From contig NZ_FNVY01000003.1 in the NCBI RefSeq assembly GCF_900104595.1, positions 62,001 to 126,000 on the forward strand: a stretch of DNA of 64,000 nucleotides. Reading direction: 5' to 3'. The notes below the pieces were generated by a model. It worked only from the letters and a program-made list of their open reading frames with translations. It was not told where the DNA came from and ran no database searches. Origin of the DNA: Enterococcus timonensis. GTDB taxonomy: Bacteria; Bacillota; Bacilli; Lactobacillales; Enterococcaceae. A program made the translations under genes and the position numbers. Numbering within the stretch: the stretch's first letter is position 1; each line of letters opens with the position of its first letter. Shown piece after piece: positions 1-7,670 of the stretch.

Positions 1-153
1 AACAAAACTCACCACATAAATCACAAACTTGTGACTCACCGCCAACAAATCTTTAAACTCGGCTCCAGCTGGCTGATGAATTTCCAAAACTAGCAGCGTC
101 ATAATAATGGCAATCACCGCATCAGTAAAAGCTTCCACCCGACTCTTCGGCAT
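1..153 (-). CDS. TMEM175/DUF1211 family potassium channel-like protein (partial)
   Basis: The first 51 residues are read on the minus strand from an ATG at 153-151, preceded by a GAAAGAAGG-type ribosome site. The frame stays open to the left edge, so the C-terminus lies outside the window. The N-terminus begins MPKSRVEAFTDAVIAI and continues into a hydrophobic segment. It matches the R-x-E-A-F-[ST]-D-x-V-x-A-I signature of TM1 in the bacterial TMEM175 (DUF1211) family, where this helix lines a K+-selective pore. A second hydrophobic stretch (KFVIYVVSFV) starts at the edge. Seen: motif, start and open frame. Known: members are integral membrane proteins that conduct K+. Inference: same function here. 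The family call is fairly firm, while physiology cannot be judged from the fragment. Confidence 0.72.
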   Translation of the reverse strand, partial: MPKSRVEAFTDAVIAIIMTLLVLEIHQPAGAEFKDLLAVSHKFVIYVVSFV

Positions 154-319
154 AAAAGCCCTTCTTTCTAAAAGAAATGTAACGGAAATTTTTATCAAAC
201 GCAAGTTATTTCTTCCGGGGCTAAAGTCTGAGAAAATATCGGGCGCGAGTTAGAGGACAAGACTATGAAATTCTCGTAAACTGTAAGAGTAGAAAAAAAC
301 AAGTGTGGAGGAAATAAAA

Positions 320-496
320 ATGCGTGATATCGGAATGAAAATTTTAATAGTTATTGGAGCTTTTGTCGTCTTAGGTTTTGTCTTTCATATAATTGGTGGG
401 ATTTTGTGGTTTGCCATGAAATTTATTTTGCCACTGGCTTTAATTATTATCGCCGCTAAAATTATCAGCGATTTTGTAAGTACGCGCCGCCGCTAG
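320..496 (+). CDS. Small two-helix membrane protein of unknown function
   Basis: A 58-residue protein. The ATG at 320 is chosen over an in-frame GTG at 305 because a GGAGG ribosome site at 307-311 sits nine bases before it. The sequence is almost wholly hydrophobic: one segment near residues 7-28 (ILIVIGAFVVLGFVFHIIGG) and a second near 30-50, then a basic STRRR tail that should face the cytoplasm by the positive-inside rule. It resembles small phage-shock or LiaI-like membrane peptides in size and layout only. No family motif is recognised and no function is proposed. It is followed by the lipoprotein-like gene, with no obvious terminator between them, so they may be co-transcribed. Confidence 0.6.
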   Translation: MRDIGMKILIVIGAFVVLGFVFHIIGGILWFAMKFILPLALIIIAAKIISDFVSTRRR

Positions 497-539
497 AAAA
501 AAATAAATACGGATAAACATTCGCGCTAAGGACATCTTA

Positions 540-976
540 GTGCGAATTTTTTTTCTTTAACTATTTGCTTGTTTGCCTGCCAAGCAAAAAAGCCAATTGA
601 AATGAAGACACAGCAAGAAATTGAAAAATGGCAGACTGAAAATGATTTTTCATTTTCTTTCGTGGCAAAGTCCACAGATGGCCAGCTTCAACCCTTTAGT
701 AAGATAGTGCCCGCCGATGCAACAAATATCGGATTTTCCATAAATGATTTGGGGCGAGCTTTCTCCTTGCCGCAAGGATTGTTCATTGTATATATGGACG
801 ATAAAAAAGAATTCGAGGAAAATTTTACAAAAGAAAAACCACTGGATAATGCCGGCGGAGTCGCTCACATAAGAGAAATAGGGGCTTTTAAAAAAGGGAA
901 ACACCAGATGCGTTTGGTTGTAACCAGGTCAGGAGAGACGTCACGAGCGGTCACTTTAAATTATGAAATAAATTAA
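540..976 (+). CDS. Putative lipoprotein whose signal peptide is one base out of frame
   Basis: The open frame gives 135 residues from a TTG at 569 (LFACQAKKPIEMK...), which would be a poor start inside a lipobox. Upstream, a GTG at 540 has an AAGGA ribosome site at 528-532 and reads MRIFF before a run of eight Ts at 547-554. Adding one T would join the frames into MRIFFSLTICLFAC-QAKK, a textbook short lipoprotein signal peptide with cleavage before Cys. The rest, about 120 residues, looks like a soluble domain with predicted beta-strands, and I do not recognise the family. Either the T8 tract is an off state of slippage-based variation, the gene is freshly frameshifted, or it is a sequencing error. 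A strong hairpin terminator follows at 981. Confidence 0.55.
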
Positions 977-980
977 AAAA

Positions 981-1030
981 ATAAAAATACAGTTAGCACA
1001 TGACCGCGCTAACTGTATTTTTATTTTTTT
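981..1030 (+). terminator. Long-stem intrinsic terminator
   Basis: A perfect 17-bp inverted repeat has its left arm at 981-997 and right arm at 1008-1024 around a 10-base loop, and is followed by a T-run. The flanking A-rich left arm would let it act in both directions, serving the lipoprotein-like gene and the minus-strand repeat array behind the ZIP gene. Confidence 0.85.
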
Positions 1031-1414
1031 CTACACCGCATGACGCGCCTTTGACAACCTTATTTGACGGTGTCTTTTGGGCAATGGCTAGGGAAAAAGA
1101 TAATTCTTTCAGTGAATGTACCATTCGTCCTCGGTTTTCCTAATTTTCTACACCGATTGACGCGCCTTCGACAACCTTATTTGACGGTGTCTTTTGGGCA
1201 ATGGCTAGGGAAAAAGATAATTCTTTCAGAGAATGTACCATTCATCTTCAGAATTCCTATTTTCCTACACCATTGAACGCCCAAAATACAACCTTATTTG
1301 ACGGTGTCTCAGGCGCAGCGGTTAGGAAAATAGATAAAACTTCCGGCGAATGTACCCATTCGTTCTCGGTTTTCCTAATTTTCTACACCGCTTGACGCGC
1401 CTTCGACAACCTTA
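1031..1414 (-). repeat. Long-hairpin repeat array: three units plus one partial, 3' of the ZIP gene
   Basis: Read on the minus strand the array starts at the ZIP stop codon. Units are 1297-1414, 1180-1296 and 1063-1179 (118, 117 and 117 bp), then a truncated arm 1031-1062 fused to the T-run of the neighbouring terminator. Each unit runs TAAGGTTGTC ... GACACCGTCAAA in that orientation with the conserved middle stem TAGGAAAAtAGA / CTAATTTTCTA and a tip hairpin GAATG-n-CATTC. Units at 1297 and 1180 have well-paired outer arms (AGGCGC/GCGCCT and TTTTGGGC/GCCCAAAA). The unit at 1063 carries one arm of each type, so its outer stem does not pair, as expected after recombination between neighbours. 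Confidence 0.85.
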
Positions 1415-2230
1415 TCCTAAAGCTACGTCTAGGATCATCATGATTGTGAATCCTACCATCACGCCGAAGACGGCGTAGTGGTTTTTTGAGCTGGAGGTTT
1501 GTTGGGCTTCGGGAATTAATTCTTCCACCACTACGTAAATCATGGCGCCAGCGGCAAAAGCTAGAGCGTATGGTAAAAGTGATTGGACGCGGGTGACTAA
1601 AATTGCTCCCAACACGCCGGCGATAGGTTCAACAATCCCGGATGCTTGACCGTATAAAAATGATTTGGTGCGGCTTAATCCTTCTTGGCGCAATGGAATG
1701 GAAACCGCCGCGCCTTCTGGAAAGTTTTGAATTCCGATACCGAGTGCAACTGAAATCGCCGCTAAAATACCAGCAGTGGGGGAAATCATTTCATTGGCCG
1801 CTCCAAAGGCAACTCCGACGGCTAAACCTTCTGGAATATTGTGCAAAGTAATCGAGAAAACCAAGAGAACCGTCCGTTTTAAATGTGAAGGCATACCTTC
1901 TGTTTCGTGTTTGGGACCAAAGTGCATATGAGGAATTGTTTTGTCGGCAATATATAAAAATATTCCGCCGGCACCAAAACCAATCGCGGCTACTAGCCAG
2001 GCGATGTCGCCATTTTCTTTAGCTTGGGCAATCGCTGGATCTAATAGTGACCAGAAGCTGGCGGCGATCATGACCCCAGACGCGAATCCTAACATTAAAT
2101 TCAAAACATCTTTTTTAATTGTTTTGAAAAAGAAAACCAACGCCGCGCCTAACGCCGTCATAAAATAAGTAAAACCGGTACCCACGAGTGCTTGTTGCCA
2201 AGGGGCCAGCTCTAAGAAAAAATCAACCAT
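1412..2230 (-). CDS. ZIP family metal ion transporter
   Basis: Predicted importer of divalent cations (Zn, Mn or Fe) in the cytoplasmic membrane. From the ATG at 2230 it has 272 residues. An upstream in-frame ATG exists at 2248, but an AGAGG site sits correctly before 2230. About eight hydrophobic segments are visible. The metal-site helices carry the ZIP signatures HNIPEGLAVGVAFG (TM4) and QNFPEGAAVSIPLR (TM5), followed by EELIPEA. A His-rich cytosolic loop (HMHFGPKHE) lies between TM3 and TM4. The promoter region holds a DtxR-type operator at 2272-2293, implying metal-dependent repression. The TAA stop is supplied by the first bases of the repeat array behind the gene. The family is clear, the metal is not. 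Confidence 0.9.
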   Translation of the reverse strand: MVDFFLELAPWQQALVGTGFTYFMTALGAALVFFFKTIKKDVLNLMLGFASGVMIAASFWSLLDPAIAQAKENGDIAWLVAAIGFGAGGIFLYIADKTIPHMHFGPKHETEGMPSHLKRTVLLVFSITLHNIPEGLAVGVAFGAANEMISPTAGILAAISVALGIGIQNFPEGAAVSIPLRQEGLSRTKSFLYGQASGIVEPIAGVLGAILVTRVQSLLPYALAFAAGAMIYVVVEELIPEAQQTSSSKNHYAVFGVMVGFTIMMILDVALG

Positions 2231-2271
2231 CGAAAAACCTCTTTTCATTTTTAGTTATAATGTTTTGCCTT

Positions 2272-2293
2272 AATTTTAGGTTAGCCTAAAATT
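2272..2293. promoter_or_regulatory. DtxR/MntR-type metalloregulator operator
   Basis: A near-perfect 22-bp palindrome whose core TTAGGTTAGCCTAA matches the DtxR/IdeR consensus half-sites. It lies about 42 bp upstream of the ZIP start on the minus strand, just upstream of a TTATAA -10-like element, and 131 bp before the pyruvate oxidase start on the other side. By analogy the metal-bound repressor would shut the importer when metal is sufficient. An effect on the oxidase gene is possible but less likely because of distance. Confidence 0.7.
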
Positions 2294-2423
2294 GTTAAAA
2301 AAGCAATTTATTTTTTTGCCGAGAGAAAATTTTTTTAATGCGAGACATTTTAGTTGGGGAATTTCTCGAAAATTCGTATACTAAATGAAAAGGTTTTAAA
2401 TAAATTTTCAAAGGAGTATTATC

Positions 2424-3996
2424 ATGACAAAAAAAATTCCCGCAGCACAAGCGATGGTCAAAGTTTTAGAAAGTTGGGGCGTGGACCATCTTTATGGGAT
2501 TCCCGGCGACTCATTTATTTAACGGCTTGTACGATGCGCAAATGGATCACGTGCCGGTTTTGGCTTTAATCGGCCAAGTGCCCAGCACATCCATGAATTA
2601 TACTTCTTTCCAGGAGCTAAATGAAAACCCGATGTTCGCCGATGTTTCTGTCTACAATCGGACGGTGATGAATCCGGAAAGCTTGCCTCATGTGGTGGAT
2701 GAAGCGATTCGCCACGCCTACAAATATTCCGGTGTTGCCGTGGTGACGATTCCGGTAAATTATGGCGTAAATGAAATTGATGATCTAGAATTTTCGACGG
2801 CAAAAAATTTCCGCCAAAATGTTTTACTACCGAACAACCAAGAAGATATTAAAAATGCCGCCGACTTAATTGCTCAAGCGAAACAGCCGATTTTATATAT
2901 TGGTCAAGGGTTGCGCGGTGGATTTTCAGAAATCGAAAAATTTTCCAATCATTTTTCCATGCCCGTGGCAGCTTCAGTTTTAGCCAAAGGGATTGTCCCG
3001 GATAAATTTGAAAATTATTTAGGCCAAGCAGCACGTGTCGCTACAAAACCTGCTAACGAAGCTTTGGCTGTGGCAGACTTAATTGTCTTTGCGGGGAGTG
3101 ATTTTCCTTTTGGTCGCAACTTTTTCAATCCCGATGCAAAATTTATTCAAATTGATACTGACACTAGTAAATTTGGGCGCCGCCATCACACGGATGTAGC
3201 GATTTTAGGAGACGGGAAAACGGCGCTTGCGCAAATTCGTGAACTTGGTGCCGCTCGTTCTGCTGATGCTTGGCTTAACGCTAACCAAAAAAATATGGTG
3301 AATTGGTACCAATGGCTCGATAATTTTGCCAACCGCAATGACGATGTTTTGCGGGCCGAAGAGATTTTTAAAGAAGTGAACCGAATTGCAGAAAAAGATG
3401 CGATTTTTGTCACCGATGTTGGGAACTCGACGATTTATGCGATTCGACATTTAATGATGAACGGTCAACAACTGTTCACCACTTCTGGTTGGTTTGCTAC
3501 GATGGGTTACGGCGTGCCCGGCGGAATTGCCGCACAGTTAAGTTACCCTGATCGTCAAGTCTTCACTTTAAATGGCGATGGCGCGTTTGCCATGGTAGTT
3601 CAAGATATTTTGACCCAAGTGAAATACAATTTGCCAGTCATTAATCTTGTCTTCTCCAATGATTCATTTGGCTTTATTGAAGCCGAACAAGAAGATACGA
3701 AACAAACAAAATACGGCGTGAAAATTTTAGGCGCTGATTTTGCCAAAGTCGCTGAAGGATTGGGTGCAGTCGGCTTCACGGTGACGGATGCCAAAGATTT
3801 ACCAGAAGTTTTCGATATGGCTAAAAAAAGTACGCAACCGGTGGTAATTGATTTGAAAATCGCCAACTTACGACCAATTCCAGTGGAAAATCTGATCCTT
3901 GATCCAGAAAAATATTCTTCAGAAGAAATTGCCGCTTTTAAAGAACGCTATGAAGTGGAAAACTTACCAACATTGCGGGAGCTTTTAGCACAGTAA
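2424..3996 (+). pseudogene. pox: Pyruvate oxidase, internally deleted and frameshifted
   Basis: The intact enzyme is a ThDP/FAD protein converting pyruvate, phosphate and O2 to acetyl phosphate, CO2 and H2O2. The start at 2424 has an AAAGGAG site and reads MTKKIPAAQAMVKVLESWGVDHLYGIPGDS, the usual family N-terminus, then hits TAA at 2520-2522. Reading resumes in another frame at about 2505 with THLFNGLYDAQMDHVPVLAL and runs about 495 residues to 3996, including the C-terminal ThDP half (GDGAFAMVVQD). Roughly 60 residues between the PP-domain glutamate region and the ATHLFNG motif are missing. The junction is CCCGGCG, which fits both GIPG-D and PG-ATH coding, so a short-repeat deletion is likely. 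The removed part includes the catalytic Glu region, so neither piece should be active. The downstream frame is otherwise free of stops, suggesting a recent event. Confidence 0.88.
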
Positions 3997-4011
3997 TAGT
4001 AATAGAAAAAC

Positions 4012-4047
4012 AAAAGCCACGCCGAAAATAATTCGGCGTGGCTTTTT
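4012..4047 (+). terminator. Intrinsic terminator after the pyruvate oxidase pseudogene
   Basis: The stem AAAAGCCACGCCGAA / TTCGGCGTGGCTTTT is a perfect 15-bp pair with a five-base loop and trailing Ts. It sits between convergent genes and the A-rich left arm allows use from both sides. Confidence 0.9.
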
Positions 4048-4059
4048 TAACGATTTATT

Positions 4060-4704
4060 TTACAGCCCGGTCTTATCTTCACCTAAAAGGGCATGTTCTA
4101 TTTCAAGTAAGTTTTCAACTTCATCAATATATCCTAATAATTTAAATGTTTCGATCGTTATCGAGCCATCAAATTCAAAATTCCCGGTGATTGACTGGTA
4201 TAGTCTTGAGAAAAAACGCCAATAGAGGCGCCCTTTTATATAATCTGAGTCAGATGTAGCATCGTATAAATAGGCAAGAAGATCGACAACTTCATCGTAA
4301 TTTTTTTCTTCAAAAGAGAGCAAAATCGAGTTGATTAAAAATTTTATGAAAGCAAGAGTATGCTTAGACGATGATTTGAACTTTCTAAATTGAGCAACGA
4401 CATCATGATAATTAAAATTCCGAAATTCAGATCCAAATAATCCAAGACAATTTGTGTACATCGCCAATTCAAAATAACCCCAATCTTCTACCTGGGCGAG
4501 ATATTCTAAGACTTTATTCATTTCCTCTGGGCTTACTTTTTCGCCAGTATAATTTGGAAGTCGAACAAGGACAGCTTTCGCCTGAACAATGAGAAATAGA
4601 TAAAAAATATCGTGAGTATTGGCGTACTCTTGTTGTAATTCGTCTAAAAAAGCCTTTAATACTGGAATGATTATAGTTATTTTCCTAATTTTGGGAAGAC
4701 CAAT
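4060..4704 (-). pseudogene. Rgg/GadR/MutR-type regulator, C-terminal remnant
   Basis: On the minus strand an open frame from just below 4704 encodes about 214 residues with no plausible start at its head. The first ATG (4521) is internal and gives 153 residues. The sequence has the all-helical, TPR-like C-terminal domain of Rgg family regulators, with the recognisable segment VEDWGYFELAMYTNCLGLF (residues 11-29 from the internal ATG). The N-terminal XRE helix-turn-helix domain is absent: a TGA lies immediately upstream in frame and no HTH sequence is seen in other frames. Intact Rgg proteins are about 280-300 residues and bind short peptides. Without the DNA-binding domain this copy is probably dead. 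Confidence in the family is moderate to good. Confidence 0.65.
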
Positions 4705-5080
4705 TCATTTTAGAAACACAGCTTTAAAAAGCAAATAGACTTTTCTACGTATTATATTGCTGCGAGGACAACAAGGATTTAGCCAGTCCGATTGAATGAA
4801 TCCGTGAAGAATATTATTCCACCGAAACCGTGATGGGACAAGGTTCGCGTGAAAATTTAGTTGAAGTTGAGGATGAATGGGAATGAGCTTTGAAGTAAAA
4901 TTCACCACATTTTCAAAAAAAGAAGTGAGGCCGAAGTTTATCTAGAGACAGAGGAAAGACTTGGTAGAAAAAATTAAATTTTTAGCTATTTAGCAAAAAG
5001 GAGGTCGCGACTGGCTTTCTTTTTTTTTGCGAAAAATTTCAATAAAAAAATTAATTCGTCTTAATTTATGTTCCCAACAT
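4705..5080. other. Intergenic stretch with no convincing gene
   Basis: Short frames on both strands are broken by stops and none has a matching ribosome site. A terminator-like segment (GTCGCGAC core, then a T8 run) lies near 4998-5030. The stretch looks like decayed sequence upstream of the Rgg remnant. I see no recognisable protein in it. Confidence 0.5.
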
Positions 5081-5081
5081 G

Positions 5082-5110
5082 TTGTTATCGTGAACCTGAT
5101 ATGTTATAGT
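5082..5110 (+). promoter_or_regulatory. Promoter of the RelB/DinJ-like gene
   Basis: TTGTTA (5082-5087), a 17-base spacer and TATAGT (5105-5110). The -35 overlaps a palindrome CAACATGTTG and a wider GTTC...GAAC pair, plausible operators for autoregulation by the antitoxin. Confidence 0.65.
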
Positions 5111-5135
5111 ATTTCAGGAAATGTGAGGTGCAAGA

Positions 5136-5360
5136 ATGGGAACAACGAACAAAAAGCCGATTCATATCAGTGTGGAGGCAAACTTAAAAGATAGCGCTGA
5201 GCAACTTTTTAATGATTTAGGATTAAATATGACCACAGCAATCACCATTTTTCTTAAACAGTCGGTGGCAAATCAAGCGATTCCGTTTTCAATAAATAAA
5301 GCAAACGTGGAAACAATGCAGACAATTCAAAATACGAACGAAAGCTCTGTTGGCGACTGA
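5136..5360 (+). CDS. RelB/DinJ family antitoxin, apparently without a toxin partner
   Basis: A 74-residue protein with an ATG at 5136 and a GAGGTG site just upstream. The N-terminal part (HISVEANLKDSAEQLFNDLG) and the following LNMTTAITIFLKQSV form the ribbon-helix-helix domain typical of RelB/DinJ antitoxins, which repress their own operon and neutralise an RNase toxin through a C-terminal tail. Here the tail is present (residues 50-74), but no RelE/YafQ/YoeB-like frame follows: the next 170 bases contain no open frame of toxin size, and the next gene is an ABC-F protein. It is therefore an orphan antitoxin or the survivor of a lost pair. Family call good, role uncertain. Confidence 0.8.
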   Translation: MGTTNKKPIHISVEANLKDSAEQLFNDLGLNMTTAITIFLKQSVANQAIPFSINKANVETMQTIQNTNESSVGD

Positions 5361-5533
5361 TTTATAAAGATGAAGTTGAGTAACTAATCTTGGATTTTAC
5401 AACAACAAGATGACTGAGAGAATTATTTCTAATAACTAATAAGAAAGAAGCGCATTTTCGTGTTCCTTTATTGGTGGAATTCAGTTATAATTCACTCATT
5501 GTGATATTTTAGATATTTAGGAGGAAGATACAT

Positions 5534-7159
5534 TTGATTACAGTAAGTGATGTGAGTTTGAATTTTTCAGACCAAAAGTTATTTAAAGATGTGAATATCA
5601 AATTTACACCCGGCAATTGTTATGGTTTGATTGGCGCAAATGGTGCTGGCAAATCGACATTTTTGAAAATTTTGGCTGGCGATATTGCCCCATCGACGGG
5701 GAATGTGATTTTAGGACCAGATGAACGCTTAGCTACTTTGCGACAAAATCATTTTGACTATGAAGATTTAACCGTGATGGAAACCGTGATTATGGGTCAC
5801 GAACGTTTGTATGCCATCATGAAAGAAAAAGATGCTATTTATATGAAGGAAGATTTTTCCGAAGCAGACGGCATTAAAGCGGCTGAACTTGAAGGTGAGT
5901 TTGCCGAATTAGGCGGTTGGGAAGCTGAAGTGGAAGCGAGCCAAATGTTACAAGGTTTGAACATTCCAGAAAAATTCCACCAACAAAAAATGTCTGAGTT
6001 AACTGCCGGCGAAAAAATTAAAGTCTTGTTAGCTCAAGCTTTGTTTGGCAAACCGGACGTTCTGCTATTGGATGAACCTACCAACGGATTAGATGTTGCA
6101 TCGATTGATTGGTTGGAAGAATTTTTAATTAATTTTGAAAATACTGTTATCGTCGTGAGTCATGACCGTCACTTTTTAAATAAAGTCTGCACCCACATGG
6201 CCGATCTTGATTTTAATCAAATCAAATTATATGTCGGTAACTACGATTTCTGGTTGGAGTCTTCACAATTGGCCCAAAGATTGCAACAAGATTCTAATGC
6301 CAAAAAAGAAGAAAAAGTCAAAGAGTTACAAGAATTTATCGCCCGTTTCTCGGCCAATGCTTCAAAATCTAAACAAGCAACTTCCCGGAAAAAAATGTTG
6401 GAAAAAATCACTTTAGATGACTTGCAACCAAGTTCACGTCGTTATCCATTTATTAAATTTAACGCCAATCGGGAAATTGGAAATGATTTATTACAAGTGG
6501 ATAATTTGTCGGTAAGTGTCGGTGGCGAAAAAGTGCTTGATAAAGTTAGCTTTACTTTAAATAAAGATGATAAAGTAGCTTTTCTTGGGAAAAATGACGT
6601 TGTAACCACAACTTTATTTAAAGTTTTGGCCGGCGAACTTGAACCAGATTCTGGATCAATTCGCTGGGGCGTGACAACGACCCAAGCTTATTTACCAAAA
6701 GATTCCACGAGTTTATTTAGTGGGGAAACGACGATTCTTGATTGGTTGCGCCAATTTGCCGAAAAAGAAGAAGACGATAATACTTTCTTGCGGGGCTTTT
6801 TAGGTCGGATGTTATTTTCTGGCGATGATGTTTTAAAACCAGTCAATGTTTTATCCGGTGGGGAAAAAGTCCGGGTCATGCTCAGCAAATTAATGTTGTT
6901 AAAAGCCAATGTTTTATTGTTGGACGATCCAACGAACCATTTGGATTTGGAAAGCATTACTGCCTTAAATGATGGTTTGATTGATTTCAAAGGCGCGATT
7001 TTATTTGCCAGCCATGACCATCAATTTATCCAAACCACTGCCAATCGGATTATTTACTTAAGCACCGACGGCATCGTGGACCGCGCCGAAACAACCTACG
7101 ACGAATTTAGAGGAAATCCAGATGTTCAAAAAAGAATGAAAGAACTAGGCGCAGAATAA
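5534..7159 (+). CDS. ABC-F family ATP-binding protein (YbiT-like)
   Basis: A soluble protein with two ABC ATPase domains and no membrane part, as in ABC-F factors that act on ribosomes. The TTG start at 5534 has a GGAGGAAG site. Domain 1 (residues about 1-230) has GANGAGKST (Walker A), a variant signature LTAGEKIKV in place of LSGGE, and LLLDEPTNGLD. A linker rich in Lys and Gln (about 245-300) follows. Domain 2 has the degenerate P-loop GKNDVVTTTL, lacking the GxGKST core, but a standard signature LSGGEKVRV and LLLDDPTNHLD with Asp in the catalytic-Glu position. It is 541 residues, the usual length. One composite site may bind but not hydrolyse ATP. The stop codon TAA is the first part of a long-hairpin repeat. 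Confidence 0.88.
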   Translation: MITVSDVSLNFSDQKLFKDVNIKFTPGNCYGLIGANGAGKSTFLKILAGDIAPSTGNVILGPDERLATLRQNHFDYEDLTVMETVIMGHERLYAIMKEKDAIYMKEDFSEADGIKAAELEGEFAELGGWEAEVEASQMLQGLNIPEKFHQQKMSELTAGEKIKVLLAQALFGKPDVLLLDEPTNGLDVASIDWLEEFLINFENTVIVVSHDRHFLNKVCTHMADLDFNQIKLYVGNYDFWLESSQLAQRLQQDSNAKKEEKVKELQEFIARFSANASKSKQATSRKKMLEKITLDDLQPSSRRYPFIKFNANREIGNDLLQVDNLSVSVGGEKVLDKVSFTLNKDDKVAFLGKNDVVTTTLFKVLAGELEPDSGSIRWGVTTTQAYLPKDSTSLFSGETTILDWLRQFAEKEEDDNTFLRGFLGRMLFSGDDVLKPVNVLSGGEKVRVMLSKLMLLKANVLLLDDPTNHLDLESITALNDGLIDFKGAILFASHDHQFIQTTANRIIYLSTDGIVDRAETTYDEFRGNPDVQKRMKELGAE

Positions 7160-7514
7160 GGATGTCTTTTGAATGATTAATGGTGTAGGAAAATAGGGAA
7201 ATTTTTGAAAATCCCGGTTTTGGATTTTCAATTATTTTATCTTTTTCCCTAGCCATTGTTCAAAAGACACCGTCAAATAAGGATGTCGAAAAGGTGATCA
7301 GCTGCGTAGAAAATTAGGAAAACTGAGGACGAATGGAACATTCGCCGGAAGTTTTATCTATTTTCCTAGCAGCTACCTTTGAGACACCGTAAAACAAGGT
7401 TGTCAAAAAAAGCGAGTTGCCTTGTAGGAAAATAGTAAAATGGTGAATGATTGCAACGCAATCAGAAGGCATTTTGTCTTTTTCCCTAGAGGCATCTTTT
7501 TTTACACCGTCTAT
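7157..7514 (+). repeat. Long-hairpin repeat array, three units, 3' of the ABC-F gene
   Basis: Units are 7157-7277, 7278-7394 and 7395-7514. The first TAAGG supplies the ABC-F stop codon. Outer arms differ yet pair within each unit: TGTCTTTTGAA/TTCAAAAGACA, AAAGGT..AGCTGC/GCAGCTACCTTT, and AAAAAAAG..TGCCT/AGGCATCTTTTTTT. Tips differ too (AATCC-n-GGATT, GAATG-n-CATTC, GATTGC-n-GCAATC). The middle box GTAGGAAAATAGG / CTTTTTCCCTAG is conserved. The second unit is nearly identical to the one at 31756 and to the inverted one at 36993. Confidence 0.88.
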
Positions 7515-7670
7515 CAACTTCTCAAAAACAAAATATACTCCCTAAAGTTGGCCGTTTCCGGTCAACTTTTTTTACGAACAATCAGTCTTAAGTTTTAGAT
7601 AATCCGTCTTTAGTCGGGGTTTTCTGGAATTTTTTTGTGGTATGATAAAGAAATTGAAGGAGGGAAAAAG

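Noticed and set aside
1064-1395. ORFs of 64-70 codons inside the repeat array
   Set aside because: They arise from the repeat sequence itself, lack ribosome sites, and recur only because the units do.
1031-1414. Tandem units as a CRISPR array
   Set aside because: Only three units, each about 117 bp and itself palindromic, with no constant repeat/unique spacer alternation and no cas genes.
4705-4908. 67-codon minus-strand ORF
   Set aside because: No ribosome site or recognisable domain, and it does not continue the Rgg frame; probably chance.
7157-7514. Hairpin repeats as simple Rho-independent terminators
   Set aside because: The units end in ACACCGTCAAA, not a T-run, and most loci have a separate canonical terminator downstream.
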